This document shows positions 52,305 to 61,437 of a DNA stretch of 64,000 nt, in pieces. Each line of letters begins with the position of its first letter. Position 1 is the first letter of the stretch. The DNA is from Gramella sp. KN1008 (GTDB taxonomy: Bacteria > Bacteroidota > Bacteroidia > Flavobacteriales > Flavobacteriaceae). The notes beneath the pieces are model-generated. The model saw only the letters and a program-made list of their open reading frames with translations. It was not told the origin of the DNA and did no database searches. The translations under genes were made by a program, and so were the position numbers. The stretch lies in the NCBI RefSeq assembly GCF_004332155.1, contig NZ_SJDV01000003.1, positions 372,001-436,000 of the forward strand, in the 5' to 3' direction.

Positions 52305-53744
52305 ATGAAAAATAGTAACATCATAAAATTTTCATTAATAGGAATCTGCCTGGGTATATTCTTTAGTTGTGAAATACAGGAAAATTTTGAATATCAAAAA
52401 TCCGGTATCACCGGGGAACTGGGTGTAACGGCCTGGGATTATATTCAGTCGCACGACTCATTAGTGATGCTGGAACAAGCAGTAAGAATTGCTGATCTTG
52501 AGGATATCTATGCAGGAACTTCAGCAAAGACATTTATTGCTCCCACAAACACTGCATTTAAGGAGTATCTCAACTCTAACTCCTATACTAGTTTAGAGGA
52601 AGTGCCGGTTCCAATCTTGCGTAATGCTCTTAAGTACCATATCGTAAAGGACGTAGTGTTATTTACAGATCCGGATCTTATGGAAAGTAATAACCCCATT
52701 CCTTATGTTACTGAGAATGGACAAACTATGTTCTTATCCCATAATAGTAATTTTCAGGGGGTTGTTAACGAAGGAACTAGTAAACAATGGACAATTGTAA
52801 CCTCCAACCTGCAACCTACAAATGGTGCAATGCATGTGGTTTCATCTATCGTTTATTTTTCTGCACCCATGGGAGATTTATCCCCGCCGGACCCCTCTGT
52901 TAAAACAGATACTATTTTCCCTATTCATGATACTTATATAAATGGAGGTAGCAAATCGGGAGATAACTTTGGAGGGGATGCCCTTTTAAAAGTTAAAAAC
53001 GTTACTGGAGATGGCGATTATGACAGGAAATCCTTCCTCATGTTCGATCTAAAAGACTTTGATGAAGAAGGGGTGATAACAGATTTGAAACTGGAGCTCG
53101 CCGTAAAATATACCCGAGCTAAAGGCGTAAGTCTGGACCTTTATTCAGTAAATGACACCTTGTGGGAAGAATCAAGTTTAACTTTTGATAATGCCACTTT
53201 ACCCGGGGATACTGAAGATCCGATTGCTAGTCTAACTACTTCTAAGATCAATACATTTGAGTTTAACATTACCGATTATTTCAATGATCTTGAATCAAAA
53301 CAACGTATTAGCTTAATGCTGGATGGAGAAGCTGGAACTGACGAGACTGATGAATTTGCCTCAAAAGAGAATACCGACTTTAATATGCCTATGCTTATTG
53401 CTACGATTGCTTCAGGAGATAATTTACTGGAGATTGAAACCAATACCGGATTTACTGTTGGAAAAGGAGAAGCTTATGCCTTCAGCAATGCTATCCTTGA
53501 AATTTCTGGAGCTGCACCTGAAGATATAATATTTGAAGTGGAAGAAACACCTCAACATGGGTGGCTTATAAGAGGAGCTGATATCTTGCAAGTGGGTGAT
53601 AGGTTTACGCAAAAAGATATTGAAGTAATGAATCTATTGTACATAAACGATAATTCGGGCTCTGAAGATAAGCTTGTTCTATCAGCGAGAGATCGTGCAG
53701 GCTCAAGATTAGACCCTTTTGAGATGGTAATTACCATTGAATAA
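52305..53744 (+). CDS. Three-domain surface lipoprotein: FAS1, DNRLRE (CBM96-like), CSPG/cadherin-like
   Basis: 479 residues. Lipoprotein signal ending LGIFFSC (Cys22). The FAS1/fasciclin domain covers about 40-195 (TFIAPTNTAFKEYL, LKYHIVKDVVL, PTNGAMHVVSSIVYF). A DNRLRE/CBM96-like beta-sandwich covers about 205-370 (DTYINGGSKSGDNFGGDALL, KSFLMFDLKDF, LWEESSLTFDNATLP, FASKENTDFNMPMLI). The C-terminal module of about 105 residues resembles CSPG (NG2) repeats (TPQHGWLIRGADILQVGDRF, FTQKDIEVMNLLYINDNSGS). It is in the position of the surface glycan-binding protein of a Sus locus, 49 bp after susD. Glycan binding is inferred; no enzymatic motif was seen. Confidence 0.8.
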   Translation: MKNSNIIKFSLIGICLGIFFSCEIQENFEYQKSGITGELGVTAWDYIQSHDSLVMLEQAVRIADLEDIYAGTSAKTFIAPTNTAFKEYLNSNSYTSLEEVPVPILRNALKYHIVKDVVLFTDPDLMESNNPIPYVTENGQTMFLSHNSNFQGVVNEGTSKQWTIVTSNLQPTNGAMHVVSSIVYFSAPMGDLSPPDPSVKTDTIFPIHDTYINGGSKSGDNFGGDALLKVKNVTGDGDYDRKSFLMFDLKDFDEEGVITDLKLELAVKYTRAKGVSLDLYSVNDTLWEESSLTFDNATLPGDTEDPIASLTTSKINTFEFNITDYFNDLESKQRISLMLDGEAGTDETDEFASKENTDFNMPMLIATIASGDNLLEIETNTGFTVGKGEAYAFSNAILEISGAAPEDIIFEVEETPQHGWLIRGADILQVGDRFTQKDIEVMNLLYINDNSGSEDKLVLSARDRAGSRLDPFEMVITIE

Positions 53745-53776
53745 AATAGAGCTTGGAAATGTATTGCAGGATAATA

Positions 53777-54523
53777 ATGAAAAAACGAGTAATACTTGGA
53801 CTTTTAACTGGTGTCTTGATCATGATGGTTTCATGCAGTCAATCCCAGGAAGTTGAAGAGATAACTGTAAAACCGACTACTCGAATAATTAATTTTTCGG
53901 GTTACGAATGGGTAGTTAGAACCTCAGGAAATGGTAAGCAGGGCCCCGGACCTAATTATTTCTCAGATTCTGAAGAAAACGTGTGGGTTGATGACGATGG
54001 GCGATTACATCTAAAGATTGTTCAAAAAGGTGGTGTGTGGTATTGCTCGGGTGTGACCTTAAGACGCTCTTACGGCTATAATAAGTATGTCTTTTATGTA
54101 GCCAACAGAGTGGATCAACTTGATCCAAATGTGGTAGGAGGTCTGTTCACCTACAAGAATGATGAAGAAGAAATTGACATAGAATTTTCCAGATGGTCAG
54201 ATCCTGAAAAACTTGATTCGCAATTTGCAGTGCAACCATCGCATATTTCTGGAAATAAAGTAAGATATGACCTTGGTTTGGACGGTAATTTATCAACCCA
54301 TTTCTTTAACTGGCAACCCGATAAAATCGAATTTGCCAGTTACCAGGGTTTTACTTTAGAACCGGAACCGAAAGACGTCATCAATACCTGGACCTACACT
54401 GGAAATGATATTCCTCCAGATAGTGATGAGAGGCTAAAAATAAACTTATGGCTGTTCAGGGGTGAAAAACCCACAAATAATCAGGAAGCCGAAATGATTA
54501 TAGATCATATCGAAATTTATTAG
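53777..54523 (+). CDS. GH16-family glycoside hydrolase lipoprotein
   Basis: 248 residues from ATG 53777, which gives lipoprotein signal MKKRVILGLLTGVLIMMVSC (Cys20); the frame is open from 53753. The beta-jelly-roll domain carries the GH16 catalytic signature E132-I-D134-I-E136 (nucleophile, assisting Asp, acid/base) in DEEEIDIEFSRW. W70, the WYCSGVTLRRSYGYNKYVF strand and C-terminal MIIDHIEIY are also typical. GH16 members cut beta-1,3/1,4 galactans, glucans and, in one branch, poly-N-acetyllactosamine and keratan. With the GlcNAc genes that follow, an endo-acting enzyme on a GlcNAc-containing glycan is attractive but unproven. Surface-exposed lipoprotein is likely. Confidence 0.83.
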   Translation: MKKRVILGLLTGVLIMMVSCSQSQEVEEITVKPTTRIINFSGYEWVVRTSGNGKQGPGPNYFSDSEENVWVDDDGRLHLKIVQKGGVWYCSGVTLRRSYGYNKYVFYVANRVDQLDPNVVGGLFTYKNDEEEIDIEFSRWSDPEKLDSQFAVQPSHISGNKVRYDLGLDGNLSTHFFNWQPDKIEFASYQGFTLEPEPKDVINTWTYTGNDIPPDSDERLKINLWLFRGEKPTNNQEAEMIIDHIEIY

Positions 54524-54580
54524 GTATCCTGATTTTTGTAAAAGTTATTCATAGTAATTAATAAAGAGATTCTTTGGAGA

Positions 54581-54622
54581 AGGGCTGTTGGTGGGGAAAA
54601 AGAAGTCCGACACCAACACCCT
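54581..54622 (+). repeat. Intercistronic hairpin between the GH16 gene and nagB
   Basis: AGGGcTGTTGGTG (54581-54593) pairs with CACCAACACCCT (54611-54622), 12 pairs with one bulged C and a 17-nt loop. There is no T-run afterwards, so it is more likely a processing or stability element, or an attenuator, than a full terminator. It divides surface-protein genes from the cytosolic nagB. Confidence 0.5.
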
Positions 54623-54650
54623 TAACTCCGTGATTTAATTTAAGAGCCAC

Positions 54651-55436
54651 ATGTTAGATTTTAATAAGGACGTAAATGTCTTTCCTACATATAAGTTAAC
54701 AGGTATAGCTGCGGGTAAGGCGATAGAAAAATGTATTTTAAAATTACAGAAAGATAAGGACACCATTAGAATAATCTTTGCGGCGGCTCCTTCTCAGGAT
54801 GGAATGTTGGAATATTTATCCAGTTCATCAGAGATTACCTGGAAGAAGATTGTCGCTTTTAATATGGATGAGTATCTGGGTCTACCGGATGACGCTCCGC
54901 AATTATTTTCAAAATATCTGGAAAAACATCTTTTTTCTAAAGTAGAATTAAAAAAGATTCATACTATTGATCCAAATAATCCGGTCCAGGAAGAAGTGGA
55001 AAGGTTTTCCAGATTAATTAAAGAGGCACCCATTGATATTGTTTGTCTTGGAATAGGAGAGAATGGTCATATTGCATTTAATGATCCACCAGTCGCGGAC
55101 TTTAAGGATCCTGAAATTTTAAAAGTTGTGGAACTGGATCAGGAATGTCGTATGCAACAAGTAAACGATGGATGCTTCAGATCTTTGGATGAGGTTCCCA
55201 AACGTGCTCTAACCCTTACTATCCCAGCGCTTATGAATGGTAATAATCTGTTTTGTGTAGTTCCTGGTATAAATAAAAGCAGGGCGGTTTACAAGACTTT
55301 CAATGAGCCGGTTTCAACAGCATGTCCTGCCTCCATATTAACTACACATAGCAATTGTTCATATTATTTTGATACAGATTCCTATAAAGAAATAGAAGAT
55401 GCACAGATTGATATTGAAAATAAAACATTTAAATGA
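54651..55436 (+). CDS. nagB: Glucosamine-6-phosphate deaminase
   Basis: 261 residues. It converts glucosamine-6-phosphate to fructose-6-phosphate and ammonia. Active-site elements: FNMDEYLGLP (general-base Asp), LGIGENGHIAFNDPP (His and Glu of the ring-opening relay), RALTLTIPALM. The usual N-terminal phosphate motif is AAAPSQDGMLEYL rather than TGSTP, a divergence seen in short NagB-like forms. Cytosolic. The next gene's ATG overlaps its TGA. It provides the last step from imported GlcNAc to glycolysis. Confidence 0.9.
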   Translation: MLDFNKDVNVFPTYKLTGIAAGKAIEKCILKLQKDKDTIRIIFAAAPSQDGMLEYLSSSSEITWKKIVAFNMDEYLGLPDDAPQLFSKYLEKHLFSKVELKKIHTIDPNNPVQEEVERFSRLIKEAPIDIVCLGIGENGHIAFNDPPVADFKDPEILKVVELDQECRMQQVNDGCFRSLDEVPKRALTLTIPALMNGNNLFCVVPGINKSRAVYKTFNEPVSTACPASILTTHSNCSYYFDTDSYKEIEDAQIDIENKTFK

Positions 55437-56995
55437 TTATGAGATTTAAGTCTATTGTTTACGTTCTCCTGCTTAACTGTTTAATGGTTTTATGTTCCAG
55501 CAATTCATGGGCGCAAAACTCTGACAATCCTGATGATTTTGATGTAAAAGGTTTTCATCTGGACCTGCGTATTCAGGTAATGACTCCTACGGCACTGAAT
55601 GATTTTGCCGAAGAGCTTTCCCAATTAGGCATGAATACTATTATTATGGAATATGAGGCGACCTATCCTTTTAAGAACCACGCCACTATTGCTAATGAGC
55701 TGTCATATACCCGGGAAGAAATAAAAAACTTTGTTGAGCATTGTGAATCTCTGGGAATTCAGGTCATACCCCTTCAACAAAGTTTAGGTCATGTGGAATA
55801 TATTCTAAGAAATCCAAGATACAGTCATCTTAAAGAAGATCGTAAGGATATTTCTCAATTATGTCCTTTGGAAATAACTGAAGCTAAGGGGTTGTTTTTG
55901 GAAATGTTTTCAGATATGGCTCAGATGCATAACTCTGATTATATTCATATAGGAGGGGATGAAACTCGTCTATTGGGAGTATGTGAAGAATGCAGTAAAA
56001 AAGTAGCTGAAGTTGGCACCTCTAAGTTATTTGTTGACTATATGAAAACAATTGCTCAACTCGTGATCGATTTGGGTAAAAAACCGGTGATGTGGGCAGA
56101 TATGATACTGAAGCATCCGGAAGCAGCTGAAGAAATGCCAAAAGAAACAATTTTTGTTGATTGGAACTATGGATGGAAAATAAATCATTTTGGAGATATA
56201 CCTGCGTTGCAAAATCTGGGTTTTTCTTTTTGGGGATCCCCGGCATTACGTAGCCATCCTGACAATTGGTATCTTACAGACTGGCCAATTCATTTTAAAA
56301 ATCAAAAGGAGTTCATTCCTTATGCCCGTAAATCTGATTATGAAGGAATGGTTATGACTTCATGGTCTACCAGTGGAGTTTATGGATTTACCTGGGATGT
56401 GGGATACGATGTAATAGATATGGTTCAACTTCGTAATACTTATCCTCTCTCCGGATTTAGGATTCTACTGGCTAGCTATGCTCACTCCTTAAAGACAAAA
56501 GAGCCTTTAGAGCCCAAAACATTTGTTACTGAATATGCAAAAAGTCGCTTTGGCCTTACCTCAGCAGAAATCGAAAAATTATTGAATTTTCTATTTTATA
56601 AACCGGAACAAATTGTGAATGGAAAACCGGTATGGAGTTCAAGTATTTCTGAAATGAAAGAGGAATATGGTAAAATAAGGGATGAGTTAAAAGAAGTTGA
56701 TCCTGAGAAGCATAATGAGGAATTTGAACATTTTAAATTAATGGCAGACCTAAGAATGCACTATTTGGATTTTAAGGAGGTGGAAGCCAGGTATAATTCA
56801 AAAGAATTTTCGGTCGATCAGTCTTCAGAACTTTTGAAAGATCTAGACCATATTTTGGCAGATGCAGAAAAGTTAAATGACAGGTTCTGTAAGCTTAATA
56901 AGGGTTTCTTATATGATGCAGAGATTGAAGAGCAAAATGAATTGAGAATTCAACCTGTTAAGGTACTTTATAACAGGCTTGCAAAAGTGAGATAG
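55433..56995 (+). CDS. GH20-family hexosaminidase, HexD-like (no N-terminal GH20b domain)
   Basis: 520 residues. Signal peptide (MIMRFKSIVYVLLLNCLMVL... to SNSWAQ); ATG 55439 is an alternative start. The GH20 catalytic barrel starts directly at GFHLDLRIQVMTPTALNDFA; the acid/base pair is in YIHIGGDETRLLGVCEEC (D-E near residues 174-175), with downstream MWADMILKHP, MTSWSTSGVYGFTWD. The chitobiase-like GH20b domain is absent, as in mammalian hexosaminidase D. A C-terminal helical region of about 130 residues follows. Periplasmic removal of terminal GlcNAc or GalNAc is likely. It overlaps nagB by 4 bp. Confidence 0.87.
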   Translation: MIMRFKSIVYVLLLNCLMVLCSSNSWAQNSDNPDDFDVKGFHLDLRIQVMTPTALNDFAEELSQLGMNTIIMEYEATYPFKNHATIANELSYTREEIKNFVEHCESLGIQVIPLQQSLGHVEYILRNPRYSHLKEDRKDISQLCPLEITEAKGLFLEMFSDMAQMHNSDYIHIGGDETRLLGVCEECSKKVAEVGTSKLFVDYMKTIAQLVIDLGKKPVMWADMILKHPEAAEEMPKETIFVDWNYGWKINHFGDIPALQNLGFSFWGSPALRSHPDNWYLTDWPIHFKNQKEFIPYARKSDYEGMVMTSWSTSGVYGFTWDVGYDVIDMVQLRNTYPLSGFRILLASYAHSLKTKEPLEPKTFVTEYAKSRFGLTSAEIEKLLNFLFYKPEQIVNGKPVWSSSISEMKEEYGKIRDELKEVDPEKHNEEFEHFKLMADLRMHYLDFKEVEARYNSKEFSVDQSSELLKDLDHILADAEKLNDRFCKLNKGFLYDAEIEEQNELRIQPVKVLYNRLAKVR

Positions 56996-57060
56996 TTCTA
57001 TTTTTGATAAGCCGTAACCACCTCAACTCCCATACGAATAAATAAACCCCCACTAGATTT

Positions 57061-58533
57061 ATGGAATTACTGGACTGGATAGTTTTATCAATATATTTTT
57101 TAATGCTGTTGGGCATTGGAGGTTGGGCTTATTTTCGAGTAAAAAATTCTGCCGATTTTTACACTGCAGGAGGTAAATTGCCCTGGTGGTTATCAGGAAT
57201 ATCTCATCATGTTTCAGGCTATAGCGGAGCCGTCTTCGTAGCGTATGCAGGTATTGCTTATACTCATGGATTTACACTTTACGTTTGGTGGGCTTTTACC
57301 GTAGGTATTGCTACCATGATCGCGGCTTTTTATATAGCTCCAAGATGGTCTCGTCTTAGAGTATATGCAGGTATCCAATCGCCCACAGAATATTTATTGG
57401 TGAGGTATAATTTAACTACTCAGCAACTTATTGCCTGGTCAGGAGCAATTATAAAAGTTTTTGATACGGGAGGTAAGTTAGCGGCTATTGCAGTTCTATT
57501 GAATGTTTTTAGCGGTGTATCAATTACTTTCGGGATATTACTGGTTGGTACAGTCTCACTAATTTATATTACTATTGGTGGTCTCTGGGCAGATGTATGG
57601 AATGATTTTGGGCAGTTTTTGGTGCAATTACTTGCGGGTCTTACCATGTTTGTAATGATCATCTTAAAGCTAGGAGATGGGGTGGAAGGGATTTTTAGTA
57701 TGTGGGATAGATTACCCCCGGAACATTCTAATTTTTTCAATGAGCCATATACTGTGCTTTTTGCATTAGTCCTCCTTATTATTAATTTCTTTAGTTATAG
57801 TGGTGGTACATGGAATCTTGCAACCCGGTTTATTTCGTCCTCATCAGGAAAGACTGCAAGAAAAGCGGCCATTTTATCTTCCATGCTTTATTTTATCTGG
57901 CCATTACTCTTATTATACCCTATGTTCGCAGCTCCTATATTTTTTGAGAAGCTTTCCGATCCCACTCTATCGTATGGTGTTATGGTAAAAGAGTTTTTAC
58001 CTAGTGGTCTTGTTGGCCTGGTCCTGGCTTCATTATTCGCAAATACACTTTCTATGACTGCTTCAGATTCCAATACGGTTTCTGCAGTGATAAGCCGTGA
58101 CATTTTACCAGTGATATTTCCGGGGATAAGGAAGTTTTCCTATAAGAAAAGTCTACGCCTGGCACGAATAACCACACTATGTTTTACTATTTTAACCATT
58201 ATAACCGCTATAAACTCAAGTCAGTTTGGAGGAGTTTTCGGTCTTATTATTTCCTGGTTTGCAGCTCTGTTAGGACCAATTGCCATACCTATGATTTTAG
58301 GTTTGCTTCCCAGCTTCGCCAAAAGTGATGGTACAGCTGCTATAGCCTCCATATTGGGTGGATTAATTACCTTCATTTTGCTCAAGTTATTTCCGGTCAA
58401 TACTCTTGCCCTGGAAATTGGTGGTCCTACATTGGTTTCGTTGACATTGTTTATCGTTTTCGGTCTGTTCAATAAGAAGAAGGTTCCTTCGGAAATTAAA
58501 AAATTACATCTGAATTTAGACAGGAATCATTAA
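57061..58533 (+). CDS. Sodium:solute symporter (SSS family)
   Basis: 490 residues, about 13 transmembrane segments. SSS features: YFRVKNSADFYTAGGKLPWW at the first helices, SGYSGAVFVAYAG, GGLWADVWNDFGQFLVQLLA, the sodium-site region ASLFANTLSMTASDSNTVSA near residue 330, and SRDILPVIFP. Inner-membrane sodium-driven uptake. In this place, between GH20 and nagA, the cargo is probably GlcNAc or a related aminosugar (inference). No phosphotransferase component is present, so sugar would enter unphosphorylated. Confidence 0.93.
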   Translation: MELLDWIVLSIYFLMLLGIGGWAYFRVKNSADFYTAGGKLPWWLSGISHHVSGYSGAVFVAYAGIAYTHGFTLYVWWAFTVGIATMIAAFYIAPRWSRLRVYAGIQSPTEYLLVRYNLTTQQLIAWSGAIIKVFDTGGKLAAIAVLLNVFSGVSITFGILLVGTVSLIYITIGGLWADVWNDFGQFLVQLLAGLTMFVMIILKLGDGVEGIFSMWDRLPPEHSNFFNEPYTVLFALVLLIINFFSYSGGTWNLATRFISSSSGKTARKAAILSSMLYFIWPLLLLYPMFAAPIFFEKLSDPTLSYGVMVKEFLPSGLVGLVLASLFANTLSMTASDSNTVSAVISRDILPVIFPGIRKFSYKKSLRLARITTLCFTILTIITAINSSQFGGVFGLIISWFAALLGPIAIPMILGLLPSFAKSDGTAAIASILGGLITFILLKLFPVNTLALEIGGPTLVSLTLFIVFGLFNKKKVPSEIKKLHLNLDRNH

Positions 58534-58553
58534 AATTTAAATGAATAGGAGAT

Positions 58554-59693
58554 ATGCTAAATGGAGTTCACTATAAAACTAATAATCCTGTCAAAATTAC
58601 TTTTGAAAAGGACCTGATAGCTTCAATTAAGTTGGATAAGACACTGCAAACGGATAATATGATATGTCCCGGACTTGTAGATCTCCAAATTAATGGTTTC
58701 AAGGGTGTTGATTTCAATGAAGAAGGATTAAGTGTTGATAGCGTGGTTTTGGTTACCAGAGAATTATGGAAAGCTGGGGTCACGAGTTACTTTCCTACTT
58801 TAATCACAAATAGTGATGAAAATATTTGTGCTACTCTGGAAACAATAGAACAGGCATGTGAAAAACATTCTTTGATAGATAAGACGATCAGCGGTATCCA
58901 TTTGGAAGGTCCGTTTCTTTCGTCGGAAGATGGTCCCAGAGGGGCTCATCCTTTAAAACATATAAAAGCTCCAGATTGGGATCTTCTTAATAAATGGCAA
59001 ACTATAGCCAGGGGACGAATTAAAATGATAACGATATCTCCGGAGTGGCCAGAATCAGTGAACTTTATAAAGTGCTGCCGGTCTTCCGGGATCCTGGTTG
59101 CTATAGGTCATACCAATGCTAATGAAGAGCAAATTAGAAATGCAGTACAGGCCGGAGCCAGATTATCTACTCATTTAGGGAATGCTACCCACCTGATGCT
59201 TCCCCGGCATTCTAATTATATTTGGGAGCAATTGGCTTCAGAGCAATTATGGTCCAGTATTATCGCTGATGGATTTCATCTGCCCCCGGCTCTTTTAAAA
59301 GTATTTCTTAAAATTAAAGAAGGCCAAAGCATTCTGGTAAGTGATTCCACAAAATTTGCGGGATTACCACCAGGATCATATTCCAGTCATATTGGGGGAG
59401 CAATAGAGTTGAATTCAGAAGGTAGACTTTTTATGAAAGATAAGCCTAAGATGCTGGCAGGTTCAGCTCGATCCCTTCTTAACTGTATTGATCATTTAGT
59501 AAACTCAGAAATTACTTCCTTAGAAACAGCCTTGGATATGGCCTCTTTTAAACCTCTGGAATTACTCGGGAAGCATTACTTATACGGAATGGAAGAAGGC
59601 AAGAAAGCTGATCTGATTATATTTAAACGAGTTTCAGGGAAAATCAGGCTTCTAAAAACCATTAAAGCCGGTGAAGTGGTATATAAGGCTTAA
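58554..59693 (+). CDS. nagA: N-acetylglucosamine-6-phosphate deacetylase
   Basis: 379 residues. Removes acetate from GlcNAc-6-phosphate. ICPGLVDLQINGFKGVDFNE (the PG(F/L)xDxQxNG motif of NagA, where other amidohydrolases have HxH); metal Glu in GIHLEGPFLS; metal His in IGHTNANEEQI and STHLGNATHLM; ADGFHLPPAL; catalytic Asp in LVSDSTKFAGLPPG. Cytosolic. It lies 20 bp after the symporter gene. It needs a GlcNAc kinase for its substrate, which is not found in the window. Confidence 0.95.
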   Translation: MLNGVHYKTNNPVKITFEKDLIASIKLDKTLQTDNMICPGLVDLQINGFKGVDFNEEGLSVDSVVLVTRELWKAGVTSYFPTLITNSDENICATLETIEQACEKHSLIDKTISGIHLEGPFLSSEDGPRGAHPLKHIKAPDWDLLNKWQTIARGRIKMITISPEWPESVNFIKCCRSSGILVAIGHTNANEEQIRNAVQAGARLSTHLGNATHLMLPRHSNYIWEQLASEQLWSSIIADGFHLPPALLKVFLKIKEGQSILVSDSTKFAGLPPGSYSSHIGGAIELNSEGRLFMKDKPKMLAGSARSLLNCIDHLVNSEITSLETALDMASFKPLELLGKHYLYGMEEGKKADLIIFKRVSGKIRLLKTIKAGEVVYKA

Positions 59694-59745
59694 TATATAC
59701 TGCGTCAAATTTGAATATCGTAAAAGAAATAAAACAATTTAGCTT

Positions 59746-61362
59746 ATGAAATTCTCACATTTTATAATCCTCATTATTGCCGTAAATTTCAATTCGGCAT
59801 TTGCGCAGGAAAATGTTCAAATCATTCCCCAACCATCTCAAATTGAATATGGCCAAGGTTCATTTTCCTTGGAAAAGGGAGTAAATATTATTGCTCCTCA
59901 GGCTCTTGAGAATGAAGCAGAATTTCTTGCTGATATTCTTGGTAAAGGTTTAGGGATCAAACCGGAAATCTTGCCTGAGGGAAAGGGTATTGAAATGGAA
60001 ATTGAACCTGATCTTCATAAACATTTAGGTAAGGAAGGTTATGTACTTGAAGTCGGTCTATCAGGAATTTCAATAAATGCAGCTACATCTTCAGGGGTTT
60101 TCTACGGGATTCAATCTTTACGTCAACTTTTACCTTCAGCTTTTGAGTTTACTCAACAAAAAGAAAAAATTGAGATTCCCATTCTCACAGTCACAGATGT
60201 TCCCAGGTTTCCCTGGAGAGCTTTTATGCTGGATGAATCCCGACATTTTAAAGGATCCCGGGAAGTAAAAAAACTTCTGGATCAAATGGCTCTCTTAAAG
60301 ATGAATACCTTTCATTGGCATTTAACAGATGATCAGGGCTGGCGAATAGAAATTAAAAAATATCCCCGGTTAACTGAAATTGGATCTAAACGAAAAGATA
60401 CTCAGGCATCAAGAAAAAGTGAGAAGAGAACTGGGGAACCGCATGAAGGTTTTTATACTCAGGAACAGATAAAGGAAATTATAGATTATGCAAAACTGAG
60501 GCACATCACGATAGTTCCCGAAATTGAAATGCCTGGACATGCTATGGCTGCAGTGGCAGCGTATCCGTGGTTAGGTTCTTTAGGAACCACCACAGAGGTA
60601 CCCGTGGTTTTTGGAAAAATGGACGACTCCTTTAATATTGCCGATCCGAATGTGGTACAATTCCTTAAAGATGTCTTGGATGAAGTATTTGCTCTGTTTC
60701 CCGGTAACGTGGTACATATAGGAGGTGATGAGGTTAATTTTAAAGCCTGGGAAGAATCCGAATCTGCACAAAGATTTATGAAGCAGAATGACCTGGAGTC
60801 TGAGGTGGATTTACAAATCTTTTTTACGAATCAGATGTCTAACTATATTGATAAGGCAGGAAAACGTATGATGGGATGGAATGAGATTTTAGGAGATGAC
60901 ATTCATGAAGAAAGGCAACAGGATCCAGAACTTATAAAACAGAAATTAGCCAAATCTGCAATTGTTCACTTCTGGAAAGGAGATTTAAATCTTATCAATA
61001 GAGCGGTACAGGAAGGTTATGATGTTGTGAATTCCAACCATTGGGATACTTATCTTGACTATACTTACGAAAGGACGCCTCTTTCAAAATCATATGCATT
61101 TGACCCTGTGCCAGATGGGCTTGAAAGTAAATATCATTCACGAATTCTTGGAACAGGCACCCAGATGTGGAGTGAATGGATACCTTCTGTTGCCGAGATG
61201 GAAAGACAGATATTTCCAAGGCTGGCAGCATATGCCGAAGTTGGTTGGACGCCGGTAAAAAAGAAAAACTTTGAAAGGTTTCAGGCTTCTCTTGAGAAAC
61301 TTCAGCAAAGGTGGACTTTACAGGGGATAAATTTCTATAAAGAGACTGATGATACTAAGTAA
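59746..61362 (+). CDS. Beta-N-acetylhexosaminidase (GH20, with GH20b domain)
   Basis: 538 residues. Signal peptide MKFSHFIILIIAVNFNSAFAQ. The GH20b domain spans about 24-150 (IIPQPSQIEYGQGSFSLEKG; AATSSGVFYGIQSLRQLLP). The catalytic barrel follows with RFPWRAFMLDESRHFKG, MNTFHWHLTDDQGWRIEIKK, EIEMPGHAMAAVAAYPW, VVHIGGDEVNFKAWEES (D-E pair near 326-327), MMGWNEILGDDI and GTGTQMWSEWIPSVAEME. Full-length and intact. It releases terminal beta-GlcNAc/GalNAc in the periplasm. A degraded copy of its last 80 codons lies 0.8 kb downstream, beyond cutC. Confidence 0.95.
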   Translation: MKFSHFIILIIAVNFNSAFAQENVQIIPQPSQIEYGQGSFSLEKGVNIIAPQALENEAEFLADILGKGLGIKPEILPEGKGIEMEIEPDLHKHLGKEGYVLEVGLSGISINAATSSGVFYGIQSLRQLLPSAFEFTQQKEKIEIPILTVTDVPRFPWRAFMLDESRHFKGSREVKKLLDQMALLKMNTFHWHLTDDQGWRIEIKKYPRLTEIGSKRKDTQASRKSEKRTGEPHEGFYTQEQIKEIIDYAKLRHITIVPEIEMPGHAMAAVAAYPWLGSLGTTTEVPVVFGKMDDSFNIADPNVVQFLKDVLDEVFALFPGNVVHIGGDEVNFKAWEESESAQRFMKQNDLESEVDLQIFFTNQMSNYIDKAGKRMMGWNEILGDDIHEERQQDPELIKQKLAKSAIVHFWKGDLNLINRAVQEGYDVVNSNHWDTYLDYTYERTPLSKSYAFDPVPDGLESKYHSRILGTGTQMWSEWIPSVAEMERQIFPRLAAYAEVGWTPVKKKNFERFQASLEKLQQRWTLQGINFYKETDDTK

Positions 61363-61437
61363 TCCGTAAAGGCTTATATAGCTTAGTTAAATGGAACCTT
61401 TTAGATAATTAAAGACGCTGAACTAATAAAATAGAAA

